From contig JAUKUA010000003.1 in NCBI GenBank assembly GCA_030549175.1, positions 5,766,001 through 5,830,000 of the forward strand: DNA of 64,000 bases, written 5' to 3'. The notes beneath the pieces were generated by a model. That model saw nothing but the letters and a program-made list of their open reading frames with translations, searched no databases and had not been told where the DNA came from. Below, one piece after another: positions 21,294 to 31,886 of the stretch. How positions within the stretch are numbered: position 1 is the first letter of the stretch; every line of letters begins with the position of its first letter. The DNA is from Lasiosphaeris hirsuta. Taxonomy: Eukaryota > Ascomycota > Sordariomycetes > Sordariales > Lasiosphaeriaceae. The position numbers and the translations under genes were made by a program.

Positions 21294-23999
21294 TTACATG
21301 TAATCTTCAAATCGCTCGTACCGCTCCTCGTATCCTTCCAAAATCTCCATCACGTCCTTCATCGTCTTCAGATCTCGTTCCTCTCGCTCGCGCTGCTTGA
21401 CGTCTGCCTCTCTCTCTCCAGCTATCTTCTCAACAAGAGCTTCGTTTTCGCCCATAATGTGCTCCTGTGTGAGTATGGCCGTGGGGAGCTCGTGCAAGAT
21501 CCCGTTCTCAACCACCAATGAGTTGACATAGCCCACAAACGACGCCATGCTTTTCTGTGAGACAAACGCCATTAGTTAGCGGGTTGAACCTCTGTGGGTT
21601 CGGCAGATGATAGTTGGGTAGCGTCCTACCTCGTAATACGCTTCGACGTGCTTGATGACGCGAGTCGCCGTGATGTCCTGGAGCCCGGTTGCCTCGACCT
21701 CTTTACCTGGCCTCTGGCCGTCAGATTGAAGATTGTGCAACACGGTGTTCTTGACGGTGCCCAGAAGGTTCTTGGCTAGAATCGGACCAATGAGGCCTCC
21801 GACTCCGGTCTGCGCGGCGAAAATACCACCGACGGCGTCGATGGCAAGGCCGAATATCTCGTCGATAGCGAGCCCATCGTCGTTTCTCTCGTGGTTCCTG
21901 GCATCATATTCGGATCTCAAGACGGCAAAGCGTGCAGAGATTTCCTCGGTGCACTGCCGCATCGGCCTGGGGTCGACGACGAAGCTGTCGTAAAACCCCG
22001 TCCTGCCTCTGCCGTGGCAGTCAAGCAGGTCATTCATAGAACGGTGGGACATGGCCTCCAAGCGATCGATCCTCGGCGAGATCAGATACCGCTGCAACGA
22101 TTGGCGCGTGTCCTCGTCGCCCGCACAGGCAGCGCTGAGCGCGAGGTTGACGAAGCGTTTTACCGCCTTCCATACAGCGTCCAGGTGCAATTCTGCGATG
22201 CGGGACCACTTCCCGGACTGGAATTCGAAATAGCGCCGGTATATGGCCTCGCTCGCTTCTCCTTGCGGCTCACTGCCCCGCCAGCGAGGAATCTCAGCCG
22301 CAAGCCACTCTTCGTATACCTTGCGATCGACGGCCTCCGGCTTGTGGTGCGAGTAGTACTTCTGGATGACTTCTCGAGCGGGAAACTCTTGCAGTGACCG
22401 GTTGTGCCGCAGAGCCGGTTTACCCTGGACCGCATTATCAGGGCTCGTCGCGGGCTCGTCTTCGGGTGCACCCTCGTGAGTGGAACCGATTTGAGCTGAG
22501 AGGTAAGGGTTCGATATCCGAACCATGTTCCGCGCCACATCCTTAACAGGCTTCATCGAATTCTGGGGATTATCCCCACCGTCGCTGACCTCCTTTGTTC
22601 TGCCGAAATCGCGCATGGCGGAAGCGAACGTCTTGCTCAGGGCTCGAACGTTGGCGCGGAGATTTCTGTCCTGGCTCTCGGGGCTGTCGTCTCCAAAAGG
22701 CGGAAAGAAACGCTCGCAGACCCGGCAGAAGTGGCTGACCCTGTGCAGCTCCTTGCATCTCTCGTCCTCGTACGTCCCCTTGCACGCCTCCCTGGTAAGA
22801 GCCTCAAACTTGCGGGCAATGCTGTGGAGGTATTGTCTGCGGGCCCGGTCGGTCGATCTCGGGTGGCTGGTGGTGATTAGGCGGGACTCAACCGCCGTTA
22901 CTCTTGCTCGAACCTTTGAGGTGAGAGCCGGAAGCGCGGTATGAGTGTGTGCCCAAAAGGTCTCCCTGAGAGTTACCACAAGCGCGGCAATACCCCTCTG
23001 GCTCTTGGGAACCTCTTTCCAGCGGCGACTGGTGCTGAAAAACTGCTCCTCCCTTTGGTCCCTTTGGAGGAGAGACTCGCACTTCCTCTCGTCTTGGTCC
23101 TGATTTCGGACCACGTGCCATCCACACTTCAGATTGGTCGAGTCCAGCTCGCCCCTGAGAATGCTGAGCGTCTCGGCAGGCGATAAGGCGTAGTCTGGGC
23201 TGGTGATGACGCCGACCACACGATCTGTGAGCTCGGGCTGCTCCTCTGCGATGGCTTGGATAGTGGCCAGTCCAGCATAGTTGTGAAAAGAGTTTCGAGC
23301 GCTGACAACGAGGAGGATGAGATTGCTTTGCGCCCGGATGTACTTGTCGACCATCTTCATTACTGTCTCCTTGCTCGCTTCATTTTGAGTGGTGCTTTTA
23401 GCCTGGAACAGGCCCGGCAAGTCGATCAAGTTCACCAATGGCAGATTGGGCCCAAAGACCTCGACAACCAGGACATCGTCAGTGAAGCTCCTCAGATTGT
23501 CGCCAGGGGCATCCGAACTCGAGCTCTCCGGGCCGGTCGCCGAGCGCACGCCAAGCACTTCGGCGGCCTGCTGCATCTTTTGGCCGAATTCGTCCATGCT
23601 GGAGAGGGATCCCTGGAATTGCTGTAGTCGTATCATATCATCGGCCGTTCGCGAGAGTCCGGGTTCAATGGAAAAATGCATCTGGTTCTCTACAGCGGGC
23701 CTGACTTTAAGCTTGATGGGGAATCGGGTGCAAAGCTGGTCGTCGACCGGGAAGTGGAATCGGCCAATGGCTTCCAGAACGGAGCTCTTGCCGCTGCTCT
23801 GGTCACCAACCACAGCCAGCTGAGGAATCTCAATGTCACTCGCGATCTTGAGGCCTGAGAGCTTTTCAATGGCGTCAAACAGATCGATCTGTCTGGGGTC
23901 GATCAAATCCTGCATTGCCGTCGTTTGAGAGGGGAACTCGCTGGAGGCGTTGTTGGCCTTCCAGGACAGTCCGAAGGCGTTGGGCAAAAGGCTGGACAT
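21294..23999 (-). CDS. Dynamin-like GTPase
   Basis: Exons 23999-21630 and 21554-21294 with a 75-nt intron give 876 residues. The GTPase domain shows the P loop GDQSSGKSS (65-73), switch-I Thr 91 in LCTRFP, DLPG (193-196) and, in the G4 position, TSPD (266-269) where TKxD is usual. The middle part carries the helical stalk, including LHRVSHFCRVCERFFPP, and the second exon supplies a C-terminal effector-like helix (GYVNSLVVENGILHELPTAI...). There is no PH domain, as in Mx-like and fungal vacuolar dynamin relatives. A second ATG frame begins at 24171 and overlaps the start. Role inferred: membrane remodelling, or a defence-type function given the HET neighbour. Confidence 0.88.
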
Positions 24000-24797
24000 G
24001 GTGATAGGATGTCAAGGGTGCAGCGAGATGTTCCGATGGGATTGGGGTTAAAGAGGTTGAAGAGGCCGAAGAGGTTGACAAAGCTGGTGAAGTTGGTGAA
24101 GTTGAAGGCTTAGGGGTTGAGTGAGCTTGCGCTTGAGGGCTTGAGGAAGTCGTTGATGATGCTGAAGCCATAATCTGCCCCTACTTATACGCAAACTGAC
24201 GGCTGCTCTAGGAATGGCTAGCGATACAGAAGACTCTGTCTGGGGAGAGGTACTGTGAAAAGGTTGTGTACGGTTCGAGAGGCGATGCTGGACTTGGAGT
24301 TGTGGAAGTGGTTCGTTGTGGTTTGCGGAGCAGTTGCTAGAATCTCTAATATCCAGTCGTTTCTGACCCGCACATGTAGCGAGCGGTGCCGGAGTACTTC
24401 CGAATTTCTGCCCCGTTCTCGTTGTCGTCAATCCGGAAGTTATGTGGCCGGGCGAGTACCAGGCTCGTTGCCGGTGTTCGAACCAACAAGGTGCTGGAAT
24501 GGCATCGCTGGCCAGTCGCTGGCGTGGGATCTGTGGGGACGGATGCAAGAGGGAAGGAAAGCATCGAGCAACTTAGGGTCAGGCCAGTCGCTGTCCGAGA
24601 AATTGTGGAGACAGACGCAAGAGGGACAGGAAACTTAGGTCGAGATAAACATGCGCCCCTGATTTGCTGCGGCACTAGCGTATCGGAGTCCCACACGTCT
24701 TGGTGCCTTGTGTCTCCCGCTCTGTCAAAATTCCAGAGTCCCACTGTCTGGTTTCCTGGCTGCACATCTCCTCTCATCCTCCCTCGCTCCTCCCGGA
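24000..24797. promoter_or_regulatory. Divergent promoter, dynamin and Clr5-type genes
   Basis: An 0.8-kb gap between two divergent starts. An ATG at 24171 on the minus strand opens a 98-codon frame that overlaps the dynamin start in another frame, a possible upstream reading frame rich in Ser, Thr and Pro codons. No operator was recognised. Confidence 0.4.
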
Positions 24798-27429
24798 ATG
24801 AACCCAGTTGAGTGGGCGGTCATTCAGCCTCAAGGGCTCAGCAACGCAATGGCCCAAGACGGGACGCAGAGCAACTTCCCCGACGATTTTTGGTACCTCC
24901 CCGACAGCAGTCACAATGGTATTCATGACGGAATTCCTATGGTCGATCCCAGCTGGCAGCCCGGCAACGGCCCCACTGTCTCCAGCGCCTCCCCTCTGCT
25001 AACACACGACGGCCCATTCCCACCTCTCTACCCTGGCAATCAATGTGACAACGCGCGAGGGTATTCCGCCAGTTTGTTAAGCCAGAGTCTCCCAGGCCAC
25101 GGGGGACTAGGCAATTTGGGCGCTGGCATCGCCAGTCACAGCTCAGGTTTCTCCTTTGACAACGCCACCGACGACTTGACCCTTCCCAGCCATGCTTCGT
25201 TTAGCTTTGCATACGCAGATGACGCGACCGCGACCGCGGCCGCTCTCCCGATCCCCCAGCTCCCCTACTATGATGACCCTGCGACCAGCTTTCAGGCCGG
25301 CTTCCACTCCCACCAAGGTCTCAACAGCCATTGTCCCCCCAATAGCGATATGGCCCACACTGCCTCGCTCAATCAAGATAGGACCTGGTCATACCCCACA
25401 AACCTTGGTGACATCTCTGTGACATATGATCCCTCCTCTGGGCGGCGGAAAAAGGACAAGCCGAGGGCTACGAGGCCCCCGGAAGAGCCCAGGCCTCGAA
25501 AGCAAGGCCGCCAAGAACGCGGAAGGACTCGGGCTGATTGGAAGCCTGTGTGGGGGGACCATGTTCGCCACCTCTACATCGAAGAGAACCACACGGCACA
25601 AGAAGTAGCGTTTGAGATGGAAGTTTTACACGGCGTGAGGTGAGCAGAGTTCACTGTGCCCCTCACCGATATGGGCGCTGGCTAACCAAACCAGGGATGC
25701 ATTCAAACCCTGCCAGCTTAGCAAACATCCGGGGTTCCGGAAAAATGCGACAGATCGGACTCAGGATGGACGACAGGCCTTGGCCACCAAGCGTCGACGG
25801 CCTGCGGCATCTTTGCCCAAGTCGGGAGCAAAGGACACCTCGCCTGTGTTTCAGCTCAGATCGTATCTACAGCTCAAATCACATCTGCCTATCAACATAG
25901 TTCCATCGGCTGCGGGAGAGCAGTGTCACCACCAGCACAAAATGTTGCACACCATCCACGCCCTTGTCCAGGGCATCTTTGACACCAAAAAAAAGGACGT
26001 CGTACAGCCTGTCGGCGCTGAGTACCGTTCAGCTTGGCAGCTTCTCTATGACAAGTGTCTTGGATTTGCGGCTGTGTGCGGGGGAGGAACCGGAGGCAGA
26101 GCAAACTTTTTGTATAATCAAATCCTTGAACAACTTCGCAAGCTTCCAGAGTTGAGGGACTACATGTTTTTGATTTACATCTGGAAGATTTGTCTGTCAA
26201 TGTCAGCCATGAGATTCCCCGGTCGCACCGATACCAACCGGTTCATATTCCTTCAGATGTTCCTCATGCGCCTCAGAAGTGCTTTCACCGATGTCGCCGG
26301 GGGACAACAACAACCCCACAGCGAGGTGGTCCTACTGGAATGTCTTTTTCGCGTCTTGAGCTCCTCCCCTCAGCATTTCAAAACAACTCTGGGTATTGGT
26401 TGTTGGAAGGCAATGAACATGATTGGCAGCATGATTGGGCATGAGCACACCCTCATACTCGCAATGGGTGTGTACTGCATCAAGCACTGGAAGAACAACT
26501 TTGAAGTCAACGTTGAGCGACTCGAACCGCAGTACAAGCTTCTTCTCGATCAGCAGGAGGACGCCCAACGCCCATCTGAGGACCAGGCTGCCGTCTTGTA
26601 CGGCTACGCGTCTACATTGCTGCAAAAACAGGATAGGTCAAGAGGGGAAAAGATTCTCGACAGTACCGCCGAATACGCCGCTAGGCTCCTTGCCTTGACA
26701 GCAGAGCCCTGTCGCACAGCGGCCAGGGCTAGGAGTCTGAGATACGATGTAACAACTCGAGCTTTCGCCTTCGCATCCGAGCTAGTCGCAAACCACCGCC
26801 TCGAAACGCAAGTATCGCGGGAAACAAGAGATTTCAGCACGCGTGGTCATACGTTCAGCACCCCTATGGACCAAGCCATCGAGGTCCTGCGCAACGGCGA
26901 TCTAGAATGCCGAGTCAGGGCCGCCGAGCTCTCGAAACGACTAGCCATATGGCTCAAGTCGTATTGCCCGGGCGACAAGGTATCAAGTGCTTGTAAGAGG
27001 CCCAATGGTAGAGTCAGAGGTCCCATGGGAAAGCAAGAGAAACAGCGGACAAGAGAGATACTTTCTGCGATTGGCCAGATGCCAGTTCCAGTTCACGCGG
27101 TGCGCCAGCCTTCCGGCGAGAAAGCGGCCAACCAGAACAACAGGTGGCGAAACAAGCAGAGGCGGGTGAGGAAGGCGGTCCTCCAAGATCTGGTGGAGGT
27201 TGGACAGGCGGATGGGGTAGTCGCGGTGAGCCAGGGGCCCGAGAGGAGCCTGAGGGGAAAGAAAGAGCGGGAACCAGCCCATCTTCAACCCCCGGCTGCC
27301 AACCCTAGTCCATGCGACGCCAAGAGCCGTACATGTCTTCACTGCTGCGAGATGTTTCCTTCTCGCAATGATCTTTTTCGACATCTCGGCAGCGGGTGTC
27401 TCGAGCGTCACCCCTGGGCAATGGTTTGA
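24798..27429 (+). CDS. Clr5-domain protein with C-terminal zinc finger
   Basis: Exons 24798-25639 and 25695-27429, joined by a 55-nt intron with GTGAGC donor and GGCTAACC branch site, give 858 residues. The first 240 residues are low complexity and Ser/Pro/Asp rich. A basic stretch (RRKKDKPRATRPP...) precedes a Clr5-like domain from about 248: DWKPVWGDHVRHLYIEENHT, then EVAFEMEVLHG; its usual WG-KN end is degenerate. A long helical middle follows, and the last 30 residues hold a C2H2-like finger, CLHCCEMFPSRNDLFRHL with a further His. Clr5 proteins are probable nuclear regulators in fungi. This one lies directly beside the dynamin and HET genes. The far N-terminus has no other in-frame ATG. 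Confidence 0.75.
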
Positions 27430-27502
27430 AGGCGGGCCAGGCTAGATTTAGGTCTATGGTTGGGGTATAAGTGTAGGGCTTGGCATATCACGTGGATGAT
27501 TA

Positions 27503-27576
27503 GAGGAGATACAGTGAATGGCAGTAGGGTGGAAATCGAGGGCTGTTGGTTGGGACGGAAAGGACTTTACAACCAG
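27503..27576. repeat. 3'-flank segment matching the HET gene flank
   Basis: Starts about 75 bases after the Clr5-type stop codon and matches 21050-21124 (GAGGAGA-ACAGTGAA... GGACTTT-ACCA). By eye about three quarters of positions agree. Confidence 0.65.
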
Positions 27577-27742
27577 CTACCTTCCCTAGGTAGGCGCCTG
27601 CTCTCCCCGCAGAAATAAAAAGAGAATTTCACTTTTTTCTTTTCCCCCATCTCACCTCCCACCTCCAACCTCCCACCTCCCACATCAACACACAAAGGAG
27701 GACCGACACCACACCTACACCAAACCGCGGAACAAAGGCATC

Positions 27743-29629
27743 ATGAACAAAAGCATGATGTGCCAGCTCTTGTTCCTTCACCTCATCCCCATCGCTAGCG
27801 CGTTTGGCGGCTTCTCCTCCAGAGCCCAAAATGCCACCCGCCTTTCCCCGGTAAAAGTGCTGACGCTCCGCGCCGGCCAAGAAACCACCCACGGCCGCGT
27901 CCCTTCGATTCCCCAGCTCACCTGTACCTCGCACCCCTCCATCTGCGTCCTGCATACAATTGACACCCTGCGCTGCACGAATCAAGGCTCTTCATACTCA
28001 CCTGAGGACATTGAGTGGTCCTGTACCGCCACGCTCCCCACGACGCTTCAGCTCGGCTCGACCGATGTCATCTGCGAGGGATACTCGTCTCCCGAGGATC
28101 CCTACGTCCTCAAAGGAAGCTGTGGGGTGGAATATCAACTGGTGCTTACGAACGAGGGCAAAGAAAAATATCCCCTTGTCGCGCTGGAGATCGGCTCGGA
28201 GCGATTGGCATACGAACAACAACCGACCACGACGCCAGCATCTCCACTTGCCAATGCCGCCTTCGACTTTGCCTTCGATGCTATCTTCGGCGCCCCTGCG
28301 GGGATAGTCAACGCTGCCACCGAGAGGGTTAACAACGCCGTCAAGAGGGCTAACGATGCCGCCGCTAACAGAGCCGCCGCTGCCGCTGAGAGAGCTGATG
28401 CTGCCGCTAAGAGAGCTGCCGACGCTGCTGAGAGGATGAACGCTGCCACCAAGAGAGCTGAAGCCGCCGCCGTTGAGAGGATGAACGCTGCCGCGAAGAG
28501 GGCGGAAGATACCGTGAAGCGGGCTAACGATGCCGCCGCCACGAGGGCCAAAGCCGCCGCTGAGAGGGTGAACACTGCCGCCAAGAGAGTTGAAGCTGCC
28601 GCCGCCGAGAGAGCCGATGCCGCCGCCGAGAGAGCCGATGCCGCCGCCGAGAGAGCCGATGCCGCCGCCGAGAGAGCCGATGCCGCCGCCAAGAGAGCTG
28701 ATGCCGCCGCCAAGAGAGCTGCCGACGCTGCTGAGAGGGTGAACGCTGCCACCATGAGAGCTGAAGCCGCCGCCGCTGGGAGGATGAACTCTGCCGCGAG
28801 GACGGCGGAAGATGCCGCGAAGAGGGCTAACGATGCCGCCGTCACGAGGGCCGAAGCCGCCGCTGAAAGGATGAACGCTGCTATCAAGAGGGCTAACGAT
28901 GCCGCCAAGGAGCTTAACGATGCCGCTGCCAAGAGGGCTGAAGCCGCCGCTAAGAAGGTTGACGCCACTGTCGAGGGGGCCAGCAGATCACTGTCGCTAA
29001 ACCTGCTCCTCATCTTCCTGGCTGTGATCTCGATCGCCTTCTTTTTGGCGTCCGATGCCACCTCCCCCGTACCTGCGGACCTGAGACCTGCGTCACCGCC
29101 TCGGGTGCCTTCGACACCTTCAACACCCTCGGCACCTTTGACACCTTCGACACTTCCTACACCTTCCACGACTTCCACGCCTTCTACAGCTCGGATGCCT
29201 CAGATGCCTCAGATCCCTACACAGTCTTGGCGAGAGGGATCAGAGCCCGGTATCTTCACCAAGTCTGGTCTTTTCGAGCCTGGCGTTTTTGCAGGGCTTG
29301 CGGCTGGCGCTGCGGCGGGATACCTGGCTGGAAACCGTGACAATAATAACCGCGAGGCGGAGCGTGACGGGATTACCGGTACTTGGACTTCGACTTTGAC
29401 TTCGACTTCCACACTGGAGAATTCCACCCCGCAGGCATCATCCCACATGAGCACTGGTTTTGGATCCACGAAACGGCGCACTCGGCCGTCTGAGGCGTCG
29501 GCCTCCTCCGAGACTCCGGCTACTACTGCGACTGCAGCCACCGCCACATCGACATCGGCTTCGGGAGGTTCGGCTTCGCAAGGAAGCCATTCGAGTTCTG
29601 GCTTTGGATCGACAAGCCGTCGTCGCTAA
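27743..29629 (+). CDS. SARAF-like protein with giant Ala-rich coiled coil
   Basis: A single exon encodes 628 residues. A signal peptide (about 1-20) precedes a SARAF/TMEM66 lumenal domain (about 30-150), recognised by LTLRAGQETTHGRVPSIPQL, the IDTLRCTNQGSSYSPEDIEW stretch, LGSTDVICEGYSSPEDPYVL and KGSCGVEY. In animals SARAF is an ER membrane protein that restrains store-operated calcium entry. Between this domain and the membrane helix (about 416-436, LNLLLIFLAVISIAFFLA) lie some 220 residues of Ala/Glu/Arg/Asp heptads such as ADAAAER, a predicted long coiled coil. The cytoplasmic tail is Pro/Ser/Thr rich, then has a Gly/Ala segment (about 515) and the SARAF-typical end GFGSTSRRR. The ATG at 27743 follows a CT/CA-rich leader. 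The insert is the odd feature. Confidence 0.85.
   Translation: MNKSMMCQLLFLHLIPIASAFGGFSSRAQNATRLSPVKVLTLRAGQETTHGRVPSIPQLTCTSHPSICVLHTIDTLRCTNQGSSYSPEDIEWSCTATLPTTLQLGSTDVICEGYSSPEDPYVLKGSCGVEYQLVLTNEGKEKYPLVALEIGSERLAYEQQPTTTPASPLANAAFDFAFDAIFGAPAGIVNAATERVNNAVKRANDAAANRAAAAAERADAAAKRAADAAERMNAATKRAEAAAVERMNAAAKRAEDTVKRANDAAATRAKAAAERVNTAAKRVEAAAAERADAAAERADAAAERADAAAERADAAAKRADAAAKRAADAAERVNAATMRAEAAAAGRMNSAARTAEDAAKRANDAAVTRAEAAAERMNAAIKRANDAAKELNDAAAKRAEAAAKKVDATVEGASRSLSLNLLLIFLAVISIAFFLASDATSPVPADLRPASPPRVPSTPSTPSAPLTPSTLPTPSTTSTPSTARMPQMPQIPTQSWREGSEPGIFTKSGLFEPGVFAGLAAGAAAGYLAGNRDNNNREAERDGITGTWTSTLTSTSTLENSTPQASSHMSTGFGSTKRRTRPSEASASSETPATTATAATATSTSASGGSASQGSHSSSGFGSTSRRR
28603..28692. 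repeat. 21-bp minisatellite inside the SARAF-like gene
   Basis: The unit GCCGATGCCGCCGCCGAGAG(A) is repeated about four times almost perfectly, encoding ADAAAER heptads. Flanking heptads are more diverged copies. Confidence 0.9.
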
Positions 29630-31586
29630 TAAAACGCATTGGTGAGATGGCGAGGAAAACCAACTTGGGCCCTGATGAGGAGGGAATCTCTATACGCTAC
29701 TTTAGCTAGTCTATAGTTAGCGATCTCTAGTATGGTAGACAATCTACTGCAGATACTGTGAACGCATGAAGTTCAGTGGGAATGTAGTTAGGAAGAGGAG
29801 CGCAGCTGTATAGGCGTATCCAGTGGGGTAGTAGGGTTTGTTATTGATGGGGCGCTATAGAAATTCCAGCCCCAGCCGTGACGTTATTCGTTGTCCATCA
29901 GCAAGTTATTGACTCTGCGCCTGCGTAGACGGCGTGTCGAAACCGATGTACCGCTGGTCCAGAACCGCCACCCCTATTCTACTCTCTCGTACACCTCTAC
30001 TCTTCCGAGGCGGCCGGTGAGATGGACCAGCAACACAAAATGCCCCCGAGTGTCAACCTGGGGTTTAGCCATATCGATCCCCACAATCATACATTTGAGG
30101 CGATGCGTGAATTCGCGGTCGGGCATGTCAAGAATGGCGCCGCTCTGCCGCTGGAGATCGACACCAGCAGCAGAACCCCAGACGGGCGCTTTCAGGCCGA
30201 GCTTGCTTGTGGCGGAAACAACGCCGCCATCCCGCCCCGAGAACGGCGAGGTGATGTCGTCGCGCCACGAGACCTTGCCGAGGGGGACAGCCAGGTAGCG
30301 AATTTTACCGACCCAGGATGGGAACCCGCGCAACTATCGCACAGGGAGAAGCCCGTGCAGTTTGGCTAGCTGTCAAGGTCCCCCGGAACCTAGGTGAATT
30401 TGTCAATGAAAAGGAAAATCTCGACAAGCTCCAAGGCCACGTCAAAAGCCCCCCATCTCATCCAACACGTGGCTACCTGCGAAACGTGCCCATGCATTAT
30501 GTTCCCAGCAAAACTGCCGATTAGTTTCCGCAAATATTCCAACAAATATCACAGGGTAGCGCATTGCTGTGGATGGTAGGAAACCTATTTCGCTTTGTTA
30601 TGATAAGATATGAGTACTGGATTTTGGGGCCGGCGTCTGAAAGGGCTTTTGTATGGAAGCGAGGTACGACTCTGCGAGTGTGCCCTTGTTGTTGTTGTTG
30701 ACTTCGTTGTTTGCCTTGGATCTGTCAAATATCGTGTGTATCAACCAAGAACGGGCATAGTAATTGATCAAGTTGCTGCTCCTGTACAGAGTCTTTAACA
30801 TTGACAATCCTCTAATGGGGACATCTGGAAGCCATGAGCGGGCAATTTCTCGGCCTTATATCACTTCCCAGCACCTACCTACATCAGGGGGTATAGTAAT
30901 CTCACATATCCCATCCAACCTCACCACTGTCTCTAGAGTCTTGCTTACATAATGATATGAGGAGGTAAGTGTCGGCCATCGCCACCAAATCTTCCGATTG
31001 TCTCCTCCACACTGACCGCAAATTGTGGCTGAATCCTTTGCTGCCGGGGGGGCTCACGAGCTTTAACCGTGCCTCAGACCCCAGATACGTATCCGCCGCC
31101 GCTTACCACGCCACCGCCCTCGTATGGTTGGACAAGACGCCTTGATACCCCTCGGCTCCGGTCCCCGACGACAACCTCCAGTCGCCCGAGGGCCTATCCA
31201 GTGGCTTTTCAAGCCCCAAGTGGGCCCAAACATACCGTGGGCAGGCGGGCGTAAACAATGGCTGCCTTTACTCCGCTAGCGACAACTGCCGAGATGATGT
31301 TGTCCCTGACCACCCCCAGAGACCAGACGAGCCCAATCCAGACAGGTCGAGAGGTGTGAACTGCGCGGGTCGTTGGGGAGATACCACAGGTTGACGAGAT
31401 GGGTAAAAGGGCTGAACATATCGAGTGTGGATATTCCCGGTCGGCTGGAACGTCAGATCCACCGCTCTTCAGCGACGCCATCATGGCGACATTCAATATC
31501 GCGGCGTCAATATCTGCGTTATGGCTTGTTACATGCCCAGGCCAATGTGGCCACCTCGAAGCAGAGGATGCCTCCAGCTTACTACC
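29630..31586. other. Intergenic, about 2 kb
   Basis: Open frames at 29.97-30.37 kb (both strands) and 31.2-31.5 kb (minus) are long enough to notice but carry no motif that I recognise. Any gene here would be a relic. No RNA gene was seen. Confidence 0.45.
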
Positions 31587-31594
31587 TATTTAAG
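31587..31594 (+). promoter_or_regulatory. TATA-like box of the small secreted protein gene
   Basis: TATTTAAG, about 77-84 bases before the ATG at 31671. Confidence 0.45.
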
Positions 31595-31670
31595 AGGAAA
31601 GCACCCTCGCCATCCACTGCCGCCGGCCTAACGGCTCCGTTCAGCATCTCAACAATAAAAAATCACCGTC

Positions 31671-31886
31671 ATGAAGCTCCCACTGGCAGCCCTCCTTCTC
31701 TCCCTCGCAGCAGGCGCCCTCGCGGCGCCGGCCCCGGGCCCAGGCCCCGAAGCCACCCCCTACACCGGGGACCTCGCGACACGCGCGCCATGCGGCGGCG
31801 GCACCGGTTTCTGCTCCAACAACCGCTGCCTGTGCTCCAACATCTGCGAGGGCATCTGCTCCTGGTACGAGTGCGGGTCGTGTTAA
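31671..31886 (+). CDS. Small secreted cysteine-rich protein
   Basis: A single exon encodes 71 residues. Residues 1-18 (MKLPLAALLLSLAAGALA) form a clear signal peptide. A Pro/Gly-rich linker ending near LATR, a possible processing point, follows. The mature 33 residues hold eight cysteines with spacing C-x7-C-x4-C-x1-C-x3-C-x3-C-x4-C-x2-C and few charged residues. Such peptides are typically effectors, antimicrobial peptides or other apoplastic proteins, and four disulphides are expected. A TATA box lies upstream at a sensible distance and a TAA closes the frame. I recognise no named family. There are no clustered neighbours of the same type. Confidence 0.75.
   Translation: MKLPLAALLLSLAAGALAAPAPGPGPEATPYTGDLATRAPCGGGTGFCSNNRCLCSNICEGICSWYECGSC

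Noticed and set aside
29974..30369. Overlapping plus- and minus-strand frames of about 115-119 codons
   Set aside because: Neither has recognisable homology, and both lie in an otherwise gene-free stretch.
31209..31496. Minus-strand frame with a hydrophobic stretch resembling a membrane helix
   Set aside because: I considered a relic of a rhodopsin-like membrane protein, but frames disagree and no second motif was found.
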